Positions 35,178 through 45,235 of a DNA stretch of 64,000 nucleotides are shown piece after piece. The position numbers and the translations under genes are program-made. Below the pieces are notes generated by a model. That model was not told where the DNA came from and ran no database searches. It saw only the letters and a list, made by a program, of their open reading frames with translations. The DNA is from Planctomycetota bacterium (GTDB taxonomy: Bacteria > Planctomycetota > UBA1135), in contig PAHY01000021.1 in NCBI GenBank assembly GCA_002705055.1, positions 46,086 to 110,085 on the forward strand, written 5' to 3'. Within the stretch, counting starts at the first letter, position 1. Every line of letters begins with the position of its first letter.

Positions 35178-35274
35178 CGCGAAATTTCTGCCCGGATTCG
35201 GCGGAATTCCGTCTCGATTCAGAGTCGATAGTCGTCACAACGAGCTTTCCCGCCCGTCCCGCGCCTCGACAAGC

Positions 35275-36105
35275 CTATTCCGATGTGTCTTCGAAGCCGG
35301 CTCCGCAGCCGTGGCAGAAGCGAGCCGCGGAGACATGACTGCCCACGCCGCAGGCCCCGCAGACGAAGCGCTTGCCTTCCTGGGTGGCGGCCAGCGCCAT
35401 CTCGGCCGAGACGATTCCGGTCGGTACCGCGATCACCCCGTAGCCCATGATCATCACCAGCGCGGCCACGAACTGGCCCAGCGGCGTCTCGGGTGAGATG
35501 TCCCCATAGCCGACCGTGGTCAAGGTCACGATCGCCCAGTACACCCCGCGCGGGATGCTGTCGAAGCCGTGTTCTTCGCCCTCGATCAGGTACATCAGCG
35601 AACCGAGGATGAGCGTGAGCGCGAAGATCGCGAACAGGAAGACCGTGATCTTGCGCCGACTCGCCCTGAGCGAGCGCATTAGTAGGTCGGACTCGCGCAC
35701 GTAGGCGGCGAGCTTGAGCACGCGGAAGGCGCGCAGCAGGCGCAGCACCCGCACCACCATCAGATAGCGCGCCGCCGGGAACAGCGCGATGAGATAGGTG
35801 GGCAGAATCGCCAGCAGATCGACGACTCCGAAGAAGCTGCGGGCGTAACGGAGTGGCCGACGCGTGCAGCTGAGGCGCGCCAGATACTCGAGGGTGAACA
35901 GAATCGTGAAACCCCACTCGGCGAGGTACAGGGCTTCGCCGTGCTGCTCCCGGATGCTGGCCACGCTCTCGAGCATGACCACCACGACGCTGGTCAGAAT
36001 CGCCAGAATCAGCGCGACGTCAAAGGCTTTCCCCGCCGGCGTATCCGCCTCGAAAATGATGACGTACCAGCGCTGCCGCCAGCCTTCGGTGCGTGACTCA
36101 CTCAT
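35275..36105 (-). CDS. voltage-gated K+ channel with C-terminal zinc-ribbon motif
   Basis: 276 residues, six-TM Kv layout. The S4-like voltage sensor is 'RYLMVVRVLRLLRAFRVLKL' (about 113-132) with Arg every third residue; the selectivity filter TVGYGD is at 197-202; S6 follows (QFVAALVMIMGYGVIAVPTG). The last 30 residues carry CxxC pairs at Cys 249/252 and Cys 264/267 (FVCGACG ... FCHGCGAGF), a zinc-ribbon-like knuckle in the cytoplasm. ATG 36105 overlaps the stop of the upstream 1225-residue gene (ATGA), so translation is coupled. The physiological ligand or gating input is unknown. Confidence 0.92.
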   Translation of the reverse strand: MSESRTEGWRQRWYVIIFEADTPAGKAFDVALILAILTSVVVVMLESVASIREQHGEALYLAEWGFTILFTLEYLARLSCTRRPLRYARSFFGVVDLLAILPTYLIALFPAARYLMVVRVLRLLRAFRVLKLAAYVRESDLLMRSLRASRRKITVFLFAIFALTLILGSLMYLIEGEEHGFDSIPRGVYWAIVTLTTVGYGDISPETPLGQFVAALVMIMGYGVIAVPTGIVSAEMALAATQEGKRFVCGACGVGSHVSAARFCHGCGAGFEDTSE

Positions 36106-39100
36106 GAGTCAGAATCACCAGTCGGGAATTCGGGGACCAAGGGCATCGCGCTCTTCCCCAAGCCTAACTCTGGCGGCAGGGTGAGAGCGCCTTCGCCCGG
36201 CGACTTGGCGAAGAAGTAGAGGAGGTTCTCACGATCACGCGCCTGCTCCTGCTCATCGCGTCTGCCGGCATGGGTCTCCACCCAGTGCGCCACGCAGGAC
36301 GAGCGGAGCGACGGAAGGTGGAGAACATCCGCCTGGAATTCGATCGACGCGCGGATCTTGTCGAGCAGCTCTTCGCCTACTTCGGCCACCATCTGCTTCT
36401 CGACGAGTGGCTGAGTGACCTCCGTCACGAGCTCAGACCAGTCTCGGGAGCGGAAGCTCGTCCCTTCCCAGGGCACCGAACAAAGGAACTCGTAGTCGAT
36501 CTGCCAGGTCCCGGCGGGTGGATTCGCCTTCGCAAAATAGCCGCGATACAGATCACCGATGTACTGCATCACGTAGATCGGCGTGTCCACCTCGATGAGT
36601 TCGACGATCTCGCGTTCCACACGAGTCGGGGCTGGAGGACCCTCGAAACGCAACCGATCGGCAATCTCCTGCGCACCGCGCGCAGCCACCCCCATGGAGG
36701 ACATGCCGTTGGAAAACTGACGATAGTCGGCATCCCAGGATTCCCATTCGATGCCCGAGGAGTCATAGCGGTCCGCCAGCTCGTTGATCATTCCCTGGAT
36801 GCGCAAGGCTTCACTGCGCGCCGCGTTGACTGCGCGGCGCCACTCTTCGCGATGGTCGACGTATTCGACCTCGGTCGCGATCTTGGTCCGCAGCTCCTTG
36901 GTGGACTCGAATGGGCCGCCCTTGTGCTCCAGCGCATACTGCCAGCCGGCATCAAGTTCGTAGCGAAGCTGCCGCGCCGAAGCTGCCGGCGCTCCCACGG
37001 CGAGTTTCCATGCCTCGGCACCGACGATCAGCTCGGCGCGCGTCGGCACGCCGCGCGGGAAGCTGAGCCCAAGAGCCAGCCAGCTCTTTGGTTCGACATC
37101 CACGGCAAGCTCATCGCAGAGCTCCAGCAGGGTCTCGCGCGCGGCGATGAACTGCCCGCCCGTCCTTGGATCTTGCGGGAACGCACGTGGCGCAAAATGC
37201 AGCGCGCCCACCATCCAGTCCACGGTGCGACCTTCGGCTCGAGCCTGTTCGGACCACGCGATGTACTCATCGGCAAGCTGCGCGCGCAGGCTCTGGTAGT
37301 ACGGTCGATCCGCTGGAAACTGCCCCGCGAGATCGTCCAGCGTTGCAAGCCGGTCCTGCAGAGTGAACCGAGAGTCCGCGACGAGCTCGGTCGCCAACTC
37401 CCGCGCCTCGTCGGCATGGCGCAGTTCAGGCTGGGGCATCCCCTTTGACCAGGTCAGGAGGAACTTGGCAACAGCCTCACCCCGAGCCGCACGCGCGGTC
37501 AGCACGCGTTTGGCCTCGAGCAGAAGCGCGGGATGATCGGCGTTCTGAAGGACGCGTCCCAGTCTCTGCCACTGCTCATTCAGACGCAGCGGCATGCCGG
37601 AGCTGGTCAACTGATCGACCCACTCGGTGGTATCGACCTCGGGAAGCAGGAAGGCGAGCCGTGCATTGTGTTCCTGATCCTCAGGCACGCGCCAGCTCCC
37701 AAGGTGCTGAAGCGTGGGGTAGCCGAGTAGCTTCCCACGTCGGCACTCAAGAATCGGGTCGACGTCGAGGGCGCCACCAAGCGCAAGACGACTACGGACA
37801 AAGGCGCGGAAGGCTTCCTGGTCCTCTCCCATCTCGTCGAGCATCGTGACGATTTCGCTGAAGTCCGCCTCGCCCCCGCCTTCGAGAAGAATGGCGAGCC
37901 AGGGTTCGATCGCCGCCGAACATCCTTCCAGTGCCGCACGCCGCAGCAAAGCGATGCGCTCCGCGAGCACTTCCTCGTCGCTCGCCTGCCCGAGGCCGAG
38001 CGGGCTCAAATCCAGCCCAACGTACTGCGCTTCCCTCAGGGTCATGTGGAGCAGAATCGCGAGTTCGTGGAAGCGCCCGCGCACCAGCTCGAAGAGTCGC
38101 ACACAGCGCGGGTCGTCTGGCTTCAGAAAACGCCAGTTCTGCTCAACGGCGTGCAGTGCAAATGCCTCGGGCAGATCCGCTTCGACTTGCGACTCGAAGT
38201 CTCTTCGGGCTTCCGTGAGGCACTGTGCCGTAAAGGCATCCAGGGTCGCCGCGCTGTCCGGATCGAATGAGATCAGCTCATGGCGACGCTGCCACAGATC
38301 GTGAGCGTCATACAACCTTCCGGCAGATCGATACAGCTGCCAGAGCGCAACGAAGTCGCGCACGTCGACCTCGCCGCCGATCGCGCCGATCACCCGCGGC
38401 TCGAGGATCGCGAGACTGGACTTCAGCACCATCTCCCGGTCCTCGGGCACCTCGGTCTCCAGGTACTCGCGCGCTTGCGTCTGCCTGGTGAGCCAACGAC
38501 CGGCAAGCCAGCATGCGCGCGGGTCCGACTCGAACAGACCCATCATGAGATACTCGAATGCGCGATCCAGGCGGGCCGTTGTGACGGGCGGACCTGTGCG
38601 CCCGGAAGCGATCAGTAGCTCGACCATCGCGAGCTGGGCGTCGAGGTTCCCGGCTTCACAACCTGTCTCCAGGACACGCTCCGCGCGCGGCCGATCTTCA
38701 AACATCCCCTCTATGGAGCCGAGCGCCATCGTCACCTGCCAGCTCGGGTCCTCGCGTGCCTGAATCAGCGCAGAGATCCCCGCTTCAAGCATGCCTGCTC
38801 GCATCAGCTCGACGACGACGAGGCGCTGCGTCGACGGGGGCAGTCCTTGAATCAACGCGAGATCTGCGCGCTGTTCACCGTTTCGACTCGCCTCGCGCAT
38901 GAGCCGCTGGCTGAGCTCCAGCTGGCTCAAGCGCAGATGCCAGTGCGCGCGCGCGAAGGTGCCGACAGGCGTCAAGCGCGACTTGTCCACGCGGTAAGAC
39001 TCATGGACCCCCTGCGCTTGAATCGCCTGCGGCGAACCCTGCAGAGCAAGAATGCCCGCCTCAAGCCGCGGCCAGGGGGTCTCCTGATGATCTAATGACT

Positions 39101-39779
39101 CCACCGCCTGCTTGAGCGTGGCACGACTGGCCGGCCTGCCGAGTCGCGTCCCCAATCCGAGGTCGCGCCAATGGCCGACGCCTGAGTTGGAGCCCGGTCT
39201 CTCTTCGATCAGCGACCAGTCATTGCGCAGAAAGGCTGCGCGCGATCGATAGCGATCCACTTCCGTGGACCAGCCACCTGCGGCAAGCAGCTCATGCAGC
39301 TGCAAATAGACAGACCCGTCCTCTCGCTCGGCGACCCAGTCAAAACACCGGACCACACGGTTCTCGAAGTAGGCATGGAGCGGTGCGTCCAGGTAGTAAC
39401 GAAGCGCTGCAATCGGATCCGGGTCCGCCAGGATGCCCTCGAGACTGAGATCTCCCAGCACGCGAGAGGCGTCGTCATAGTGCTGGCTGCGCGCTTGCAG
39501 CAGCAGACGCTGCGCCTGCATCTTGCGCGCCGAGGCCATCGCCTCGGTCTCGTTCTGGGGCCCGTGCAGCCCGCGCGCCAGGAGGTTGCCCAGCAGCGTC
39601 GACGCGACCGGGTCGCCCTGCGCGCTGAGTGGCTCAAGAAGGCGCCGCGCCTCGTGATAGTCCTCGGCGCGGTAAGCCTCGAGCGCGCGCTGCAGTTCGG
39701 GCGATAAACCGGGCTGCTGAGCCCTCGCGCCGAGTGTTGCAGTGCAAAGAAACAGAAGCGCGCCAAGGAGCCTCTTCAT
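36102..39779 (-). CDS. very large exported protein of unknown function, N-terminal TPR/Sel1-like
   Basis: 1225 residues beginning with a signal peptide (MKRLLGALLFLCTATLGARA). The first ~130 residues read as Sel1/TPR-like helices (LQRALEAYRAEDYHEARRLL, 'GDPVASTLLGNLLARGLHGP'); the rest is rich in charged helices and Trp, without a domain I can name. No TM helix after the signal, no lipobox, no metal or nucleotide motif. Codon use is somewhat less G/C-ending than neighbouring housekeeping genes. It is translationally coupled to the K+ channel gene downstream (ATGA) and 22 bp downstream of the 863-residue exported gene. A scaffold or periplasmic binding role is guesswork. Confidence 0.75.
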   Translation of the reverse strand: MKRLLGALLFLCTATLGARAQQPGLSPELQRALEAYRAEDYHEARRLLEPLSAQGDPVASTLLGNLLARGLHGPQNETEAMASARKMQAQRLLLQARSQHYDDASRVLGDLSLEGILADPDPIAALRYYLDAPLHAYFENRVVRCFDWVAEREDGSVYLQLHELLAAGGWSTEVDRYRSRAAFLRNDWSLIEERPGSNSGVGHWRDLGLGTRLGRPASRATLKQAVESLDHQETPWPRLEAGILALQGSPQAIQAQGVHESYRVDKSRLTPVGTFARAHWHLRLSQLELSQRLMREASRNGEQRADLALIQGLPPSTQRLVVVELMRAGMLEAGISALIQAREDPSWQVTMALGSIEGMFEDRPRAERVLETGCEAGNLDAQLAMVELLIASGRTGPPVTTARLDRAFEYLMMGLFESDPRACWLAGRWLTRQTQAREYLETEVPEDREMVLKSSLAILEPRVIGAIGGEVDVRDFVALWQLYRSAGRLYDAHDLWQRRHELISFDPDSAATLDAFTAQCLTEARRDFESQVEADLPEAFALHAVEQNWRFLKPDDPRCVRLFELVRGRFHELAILLHMTLREAQYVGLDLSPLGLGQASDEEVLAERIALLRRAALEGCSAAIEPWLAILLEGGGEADFSEIVTMLDEMGEDQEAFRAFVRSRLALGGALDVDPILECRRGKLLGYPTLQHLGSWRVPEDQEHNARLAFLLPEVDTTEWVDQLTSSGMPLRLNEQWQRLGRVLQNADHPALLLEAKRVLTARAARGEAVAKFLLTWSKGMPQPELRHADEARELATELVADSRFTLQDRLATLDDLAGQFPADRPYYQSLRAQLADEYIAWSEQARAEGRTVDWMVGALHFAPRAFPQDPRTGGQFIAARETLLELCDELAVDVEPKSWLALGLSFPRGVPTRAELIVGAEAWKLAVGAPAASARQLRYELDAGWQYALEHKGGPFESTKELRTKIATEVEYVDHREEWRRAVNAARSEALRIQGMINELADRYDSSGIEWESWDADYRQFSNGMSSMGVAARGAQEIADRLRFEGPPAPTRVEREIVELIEVDTPIYVMQYIGDLYRGYFAKANPPAGTWQIDYEFLCSVPWEGTSFRSRDWSELVTEVTQPLVEKQMVAEVGEELLDKIRASIEFQADVLHLPSLRSSCVAHWVETHAGRRDEQEQARDRENLLYFFAKSPGEGALTLPPELGLGKSAMPLVPEFPTGDSDS

Positions 39780-39801
39780 GAGGCCAGCTTAGCGTCGCAA
39801 G

Positions 39802-42393
39802 CTAGAAGGACACGGAGAGCGCCGCTTCGCTGAGGGTCTCGTGGAGCTTCCGGATGTCGGCGAGCAGCGCTTGGTCGGCGGCGATTTCCGGCGCCGCGCG
39901 GTTGGAGAAGCGCACGGCCTCGCTGGCCTTCCACGCTTCCTGCACGGCCTGCCAGGCAAGCCCGGGGCGCGGGCGCTCGGATTCCATGGCGCGCTGATAC
40001 ATGCCGACGGCGCGGTTGTAGCGCAGCACCGCCAAGGTGCGATAACCGGAAACCACGCTCGCGATCGGGATACCCCAGCGCTCCGCGTGCTTCGCGAGGC
40101 CGCCGTCCCGCGTTTCCCAGTCGAGTGGGAAGTAGCGCCGCAGCAGGTCGAATGCCTCGTCCTGCTTTCCTTCATTCTGCAACGCGTCGACGGATACCTG
40201 CGCGGTCTGCATCGCAGCCGTGCGCAGAGCCGGCGTCGCGATGCTGAGCCAGCTGCCTGCGCGGGCCGCTGCCTCGTAGTACGGAAGCTGCGCGGCCCGA
40301 TCGGGAAGGTCGCGCGCCGCGTTGACGCAGATCCGCACGATCGCGGTCAGTTCCTGCGCGGTCTCCACGCTGCCCAGGGCAATCCCAGAGCCGGAGTGAT
40401 CCCACTCGGTCTTGCCGCGCAGGGCCTGAAGCATCAGGAAGGCGCGATCAAACTCCTGCGCAGCCTGCAGCACCCCCGGCAGCTGCGCCGCGGCATCGCC
40501 CTGCTCCTCCGCCTTCAGGTAGCGCTGCACCCTCGCCGAAGCGAGCCCGCGCCAGACAGCAGCCTGCTGCCGCGGCTCCAGCTCGTCGACCCCCTCCAGC
40601 AGCGCCGCTTCCAGCTCTAGGCTCTTGTCCAGGTTGCCCGCCAGGTTGGCGCGGCGCAGATCGCTCGCCAGCTGACGCGCCGCGACTCCGGCCGCGCTCA
40701 GAGCCGGAGGCTCCGGCAGCACCTGCAGCTCGAAGCGACCGTCCGGGTGGATCGAGAACTTCTTGCCGTGATGCATGAGCTCCAGCTGAAAGCGCGCGCG
40801 CAGGCTGGTGCCATCCTCCTTCTTCAGGAGCCCGGTTACCCAAAGCTGCTCCGTGGCCCCGGTCGTGTAGCCGGGAAGAACCTCAACGCCAAGGAGCTCC
40901 CAGCTCGCGGGGTGATCCCAGCCCAGCTCTTCCAGTTCGGCCCGCGCGAGATGCAGCCGTCGCCACTGCTGCGGATTTCCCCAGGCGAAATCCGCGGGCT
41001 CGGTCGCGTCCTCGTCTTCCAGCGGACAGCGATGCATCCACCACCAGTCCAGGGCTTCCATCGCTCCCGGAGCAAGCGGGACGAGCTGGTCAATATGCGT
41101 GGGGAAGATGGCGTCGAGAAAGCCTTCGGTTTCGCCGCCGAACAGAAAGCGCGCCAGCTCCTGGGTGGCCGCGTCGAGGCCCATCGAGCGCACGCGATGA
41201 ACCTCTTCGCCCACAGCGGCCACGGCGTAGCGCGACTCGACGTTCATCAGAACGAGCTCGAGGTCAAACAGGATGGGATCTGAACCCGGGTAGTGGGCGG
41301 CCAAGGTCAGGATCAGCACCTGGTCGTAGAACTCGCCGTACAGGTCGTCGTAGTCGTCGACAAAATCCCAGTCGGCTTCCGTCCAACTGTCCTCGTCGTC
41401 GGCCAGCGCCGCGCGCCGATCGGTCGCGCTCGTGATCTTGACCAGCCTCAGCTGCTCGAGGTCGACCACCGGGTAGCTATCGCGCAGCGACTCTGCCAGA
41501 TAACGGAAGCCCAAGGTGATCTCCTCACGCACCTCCTGGAAGATCGTCAGCCGCTCTTCTTCCGACTCGTACTCCACGTCTTCCGCAGCGAAACGACGCA
41601 GCTCCAGGTGACGGAACTCCGGCGCGCTGTAGACCAGCCCCTCGAAGCCCCCCACGTCGGCGCGCCGCAGCGCCTCCACAAACTGCTGCGCCGCACGATC
41701 CAGCGGTTGATTCGAATTGCCAGCCATCCAGACCGACGGAATCGCGGGGTCCGAGCTTGCTGTCGGCAGCGGCGCCTCGGGCGGCGTGGCCAGCCCGACG
41801 ACGCGGGCCCGCACCTCGAAGCGGACCTCTCCTTCCGCGGCGGGGATCGGCTCGAGCCACCACATGAACTGAATCGAAGGTCCCCAGTCGCTGATCTGCG
41901 GCATCGCCTGCAGATGGACCGTCCAGGGCTGACTGGAAGCGATCGCGTCCGGCCGCTCCAGCTCCCAGGGGCTCATCGTGTCACGGAAGACCTGCTCGAG
42001 CGCTTCGAGCCGCATGCGCATCGCGCGCGCCGCCTCCGCCCCGCGCAGCTCGCCCTCCAGAAGCGGCAGATAGACCGTGCCGAAACTGCCGCCGTAGGTG
42101 CAGTAGCCGCGCCGCATGGCCTCGTCGTCGTCCCCGAACTTGTCCGGATTCGGCAGCTGAGTACCCCACGAGTCGTTCACCGCCCAGGTGGTGCTACGCA
42201 CATGATCACCGTGCAGCGGCTTGAAGCTCTTGCCGACGGCGAGCTCCTTCAGGCGCTGCAGCCGCGTGCCGAACTCCTCGGGCGAGAGGAGGTCCAGCGC
42301 CGGCGGCGAGGCTTGCTGCGGTGATGCGTCCTGCAGCGGGGCGGGCTGGGCCAGCAGCAAGGCAGCCAACAAGGAGGGAAGCGCAGCGGCCAT
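39802..42393 (-). CDS. large exported protein of unknown function
   Basis: 863 residues, signal peptide MAAALPSLLAALLLAQPAPL. N-terminal half is mixed alpha/beta with motifs such as GDHVRSTTWAVNDSWGTQLP and 'YCTYGGSFGTVYLPLLEGEL' and an acidic stretch DDYDDLYGEFYDQ; the C-terminal 280 residues are Ala/Leu/Gln-rich helices compatible with TPR-like repeats. I do not recognise a family. It is codirectional with the 1225-residue gene and mutS; 31 bp separate it from mutS, so one transcript is possible. ATG 42393 is the only start that yields the signal peptide. Confidence 0.75.
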   Translation of the reverse strand: MAAALPSLLAALLLAQPAPLQDASPQQASPPALDLLSPEEFGTRLQRLKELAVGKSFKPLHGDHVRSTTWAVNDSWGTQLPNPDKFGDDDEAMRRGYCTYGGSFGTVYLPLLEGELRGAEAARAMRMRLEALEQVFRDTMSPWELERPDAIASSQPWTVHLQAMPQISDWGPSIQFMWWLEPIPAAEGEVRFEVRARVVGLATPPEAPLPTASSDPAIPSVWMAGNSNQPLDRAAQQFVEALRRADVGGFEGLVYSAPEFRHLELRRFAAEDVEYESEEERLTIFQEVREEITLGFRYLAESLRDSYPVVDLEQLRLVKITSATDRRAALADDEDSWTEADWDFVDDYDDLYGEFYDQVLILTLAAHYPGSDPILFDLELVLMNVESRYAVAAVGEEVHRVRSMGLDAATQELARFLFGGETEGFLDAIFPTHIDQLVPLAPGAMEALDWWWMHRCPLEDEDATEPADFAWGNPQQWRRLHLARAELEELGWDHPASWELLGVEVLPGYTTGATEQLWVTGLLKKEDGTSLRARFQLELMHHGKKFSIHPDGRFELQVLPEPPALSAAGVAARQLASDLRRANLAGNLDKSLELEAALLEGVDELEPRQQAAVWRGLASARVQRYLKAEEQGDAAAQLPGVLQAAQEFDRAFLMLQALRGKTEWDHSGSGIALGSVETAQELTAIVRICVNAARDLPDRAAQLPYYEAAARAGSWLSIATPALRTAAMQTAQVSVDALQNEGKQDEAFDLLRRYFPLDWETRDGGLAKHAERWGIPIASVVSGYRTLAVLRYNRAVGMYQRAMESERPRPGLAWQAVQEAWKASEAVRFSNRAAPEIAADQALLADIRKLHETLSEAALSVSF

Positions 42394-42424
42394 GATCGCC
42401 GCTCATCCTAGCCGGGTTGGCGCG

Positions 42425-45163
42425 CTAGCCGCTCTTCAGCGCACTTTGCACACGCTGCAACAATTGCCAGGCTTCAATCGGAGGCATCGCATTCAGATCC
42501 GCGGCCTGCAATTCCCGCAGCAGCTCCGGGTCGGCCTGTTCGAGCGCATCAAACAGCCCCGGCTGCAGCACGGGATCCGCCGAGGCAGTCATCACGGGTT
42601 CCGCCGGCTCGGGGCGCGCCGTAGCGTGTTCGAGGATGCGCTCGGAGAGGCCCTCTTCGTCGCGCTCAAGCCGCGCCAGCACCTCGCGGCTGCGCGCGAG
42701 CACCGACTCGGGCAGGCCGGCAAGCCGACCGACGTGAATGCCATAGGAGCGATCGGTTCCGCCTTCGTCGATGCGATGCAGGAAGACGATCTCGTCGCCC
42801 CACTCGCGCACCGCGACGTTCAGATTCCGCGCCGCCGGGAGCGACTCGGCCAGGTCCGTCAGCTGGTGATAGTGGGTCGCGAACAGGCATCGGGCCCGCA
42901 GCTGATCGTGGACGTGCTCACACACGGCCCAGGCAATCGCCAGGCCGTCAAAGGTGCTGGTCCCGCGACCCACTTCGTCGAGCAGCAGCAGCGAACGCTC
43001 GCTGGCATGGCGCAGGATGTTCGCGGTCTCGACCATCTCGACCATGAAGGTCGAGGCGCCGCGCGAGATGTCATCGCCGCCGCCCAGGCGCGTGAAGATC
43101 CGATCGACGATGCCGATGCGCGCGGCGTCGGCCGGGACAAAGGAACCCATCTGCGCCAGCAGCACGATGAGCGCGGTCTGGCGCAGATAGGTCGACTTAC
43201 CGCTCATGTTCGGGCCGGTCAGAATCGCCAGTCGCGCGTGCTCGCCGCCGAGCCGCGCATGATTCGGCACGAAGGGGTCTTCGAGCAGCGCCGCCTCCAC
43301 CACCGGGTGGCGGCCGTTCTCGATGTCGAGCAGGACCGCGGCTTCCTCGCCCTGTTCCCCGTCGAGCAGCTGCGGGCGCACGTAGCGGCGCTGGACCGCG
43401 AGCTCGGCGAGGCCGGCGAGCACGTCCAGCTCGGCGATCGCGCGCGCGCAGCCCAGCAGCCGCGCCACCTCGGCCGCGGCGGCGTCGCGCAGCCCCAGAA
43501 ACAGCTCGTACTCGCGCGCGTAGAGCTTCTCCTCGGCGCCGAGGACCTTGCCCTCGTACTCCTTCAGCTCGGGCGTGATGTACCGCTCGGCGTTCTTTAG
43601 CGTCTGCTTGCGGATGTAATCCTCGGGTACCCGCTCGGCGTGGCTGCGCGTGATCTCGATGTAGTAACCGAACACCCGGTTGAAGCCGAGCTTCAGGTTG
43701 GGGATTGCGGTGCGCTCCGCCTCGCGCGCCTGCAGCGCCGCCAGGTACTCCTTGCCGCCGCTGGCCAGGCCGCGAAACTCGTCGACCTGGCTGTCGTAGC
43801 CGTCGCGAATGAGGCCGCCTTCCTTCAGGCCCAGCGGCGGCTCGTCGACCAGCATCGCCCGCACCGAGGCGACCAGCTGCGTGCACGGGTCGAGGCGCGC
43901 ATGGATTGCCTGCAAGGCTCCGACGGGCGAAGCCTCGATCTGCTGACGCAGCGCCGGAACGCGTTCCAGCGCCCCCGCGAGCGCGACCAGCTCGCGCGCG
44001 CCGCCCCGGCCCGAAGCAATCTTCGCGGCCACCCTTTCGAGGTCGCCGAGGCCGTCCAGCGCGCCGCGGACCTGAGCGCGCATGCCGGCATCCTCCACGA
44101 GAGCGGCCACGGCATCGTGGCGGGCTTCGATCTCGGCGCGATCGACCAGCGGCTCGAGCAGCCAGTCGCGCAGCAGCCGCGCGCCCATCGGCGTCTCGGT
44201 GCGATCGACGACGGCAAGCAAGGTGCCCTCGCGCCCGCCGTCGGCCTGCGCCTGGGTGATCTCGAGGGTGCGGCGCGTGGCGCGGTCCAGCACCAGATGG
44301 CGCGCCGGCCGATGACGTTGCAGATCACGGATCTGCTCCAGCGCCGACTTCTGCGTGTCACGCAGGAAATCCAGCAGCGCGCCGCAGGCCGCGAGCACCT
44401 CACCCGATTCGTCGATGCCAAAGGCCTCCAGGGTGGCGACCTGCAGCTGCTCGCACAGATCGCGGCGACCGCGCGGCGCGTCGAAGGACCAGGGCGCGCG
44501 CAGCGCCACCGGCAGCTCCTCGCCTGCGATCAGCGCTCGAATCCGATCCAGGCAGGGCCGCATCGGATCGCTCTCCCCGAGGTCCGGCAGCAGCAGCTCG
44601 GCCGGCTGCACCCGCGCCAGCTCCTCGCCCAGGCGGCCCAGCCGGGTGGTCGAACAGCGGAAGCTGCCGGTCGACAGATCGGCCCAGGCCAGGCCGACCA
44701 GAAAGTCGTCCATCGACACCGCTTCCTTACCGCGACCGCTCGGCGGCTCGACGTGCACCGCCAGCACGAACAGCGGCTCGCCACCCTCCAGGTTCTCGTC
44801 CTCGACCAGGGTGCCGGGCGAAACCACCCGCACCACGTCGCGCTCGACGATGCCCTTGGCCTCCTTCGGATCCTGCATCTGCTCGCAGATCGCGACGGTG
44901 TGACCCATCTTGACCAGCCGAACCAGATAGCCCTCCATCGAGCGCACCGGCACGCCGGCCATCGGCAGATCCTTCTCCTTGGAACGAGAAGTGAGAGTCA
45001 GCCCCAGCTTCTTGGCGGCCACCTTGGCGTCGTCGCCGAAGAGCTCATAGAAATCACCCATGCGAAAGAAGAGCAGCGCATCGGGATGCTTCTTCTTCGC
45101 CGCCCAGAATTGACGCATCATCGGCGTCTCTTTCGGGCTCTGCTTCTTTGAGCTCGCGGCCAA
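42425..45163 (-). CDS. mutS: DNA mismatch repair protein MutS
   Basis: 912 residues from TTG 45163 (the ATG at 45121, TPMMRQFW, is the alternative; both leave the family N-terminus intact). Mismatch-recognition F-x-E motif is in RMGDFYELFGDD; the connector, core and clamp domains follow (the clamp includes 'GYDSQVDEFRGLASGGKEYL'); ATPase: Walker A TGPNMSGKSTYLRQ, Walker B LLLLDEVGRGTSTFDG, and the His-containing LFATHYHQLTDL. It recognises replication errors and recruits MutL (not in this window). Length is within the usual 850-920. The start lies 72 bp from a divergent gene. Confidence 0.97.
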   Translation of the reverse strand: MAASSKKQSPKETPMMRQFWAAKKKHPDALLFFRMGDFYELFGDDAKVAAKKLGLTLTSRSKEKDLPMAGVPVRSMEGYLVRLVKMGHTVAICEQMQDPKEAKGIVERDVVRVVSPGTLVEDENLEGGEPLFVLAVHVEPPSGRGKEAVSMDDFLVGLAWADLSTGSFRCSTTRLGRLGEELARVQPAELLLPDLGESDPMRPCLDRIRALIAGEELPVALRAPWSFDAPRGRRDLCEQLQVATLEAFGIDESGEVLAACGALLDFLRDTQKSALEQIRDLQRHRPARHLVLDRATRRTLEITQAQADGGREGTLLAVVDRTETPMGARLLRDWLLEPLVDRAEIEARHDAVAALVEDAGMRAQVRGALDGLGDLERVAAKIASGRGGARELVALAGALERVPALRQQIEASPVGALQAIHARLDPCTQLVASVRAMLVDEPPLGLKEGGLIRDGYDSQVDEFRGLASGGKEYLAALQAREAERTAIPNLKLGFNRVFGYYIEITRSHAERVPEDYIRKQTLKNAERYITPELKEYEGKVLGAEEKLYAREYELFLGLRDAAAAEVARLLGCARAIAELDVLAGLAELAVQRRYVRPQLLDGEQGEEAAVLLDIENGRHPVVEAALLEDPFVPNHARLGGEHARLAILTGPNMSGKSTYLRQTALIVLLAQMGSFVPADAARIGIVDRIFTRLGGGDDISRGASTFMVEMVETANILRHASERSLLLLDEVGRGTSTFDGLAIAWAVCEHVHDQLRARCLFATHYHQLTDLAESLPAARNLNVAVREWGDEIVFLHRIDEGGTDRSYGIHVGRLAGLPESVLARSREVLARLERDEEGLSERILEHATARPEPAEPVMTASADPVLQPGLFDALEQADPELLRELQAADLNAMPPIEAWQLLQRVQSALKSG

Positions 45164-45235
45164 GGGTTCTCGATCAGGGGGAGCGGCATTCTAGACAATG
45201 CGTTCCCGCCGGGCGCGGCGTGACTAGAACCGGGC

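Larger units (their letters stand above)
34896..35274. other. 379-bp intergenic region upstream of the sigma factor gene
   Basis: No gene supported. It is less GC-rich than its surroundings near 34970-35000, where the minus strand reads TAGTAATATAGAC (possible -10 TAATAT or TATAGA, no paired -35). A CCCCC-GGGCT-GGGGG hairpin lies at about 35029-35043. Two copies of GGGCGTGAC(A/G)CAG on the plus strand lie at 35041 and 35165. The region should hold the sigma gene promoter and the 3' end of the K+ channel transcript. Confidence 0.5.
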
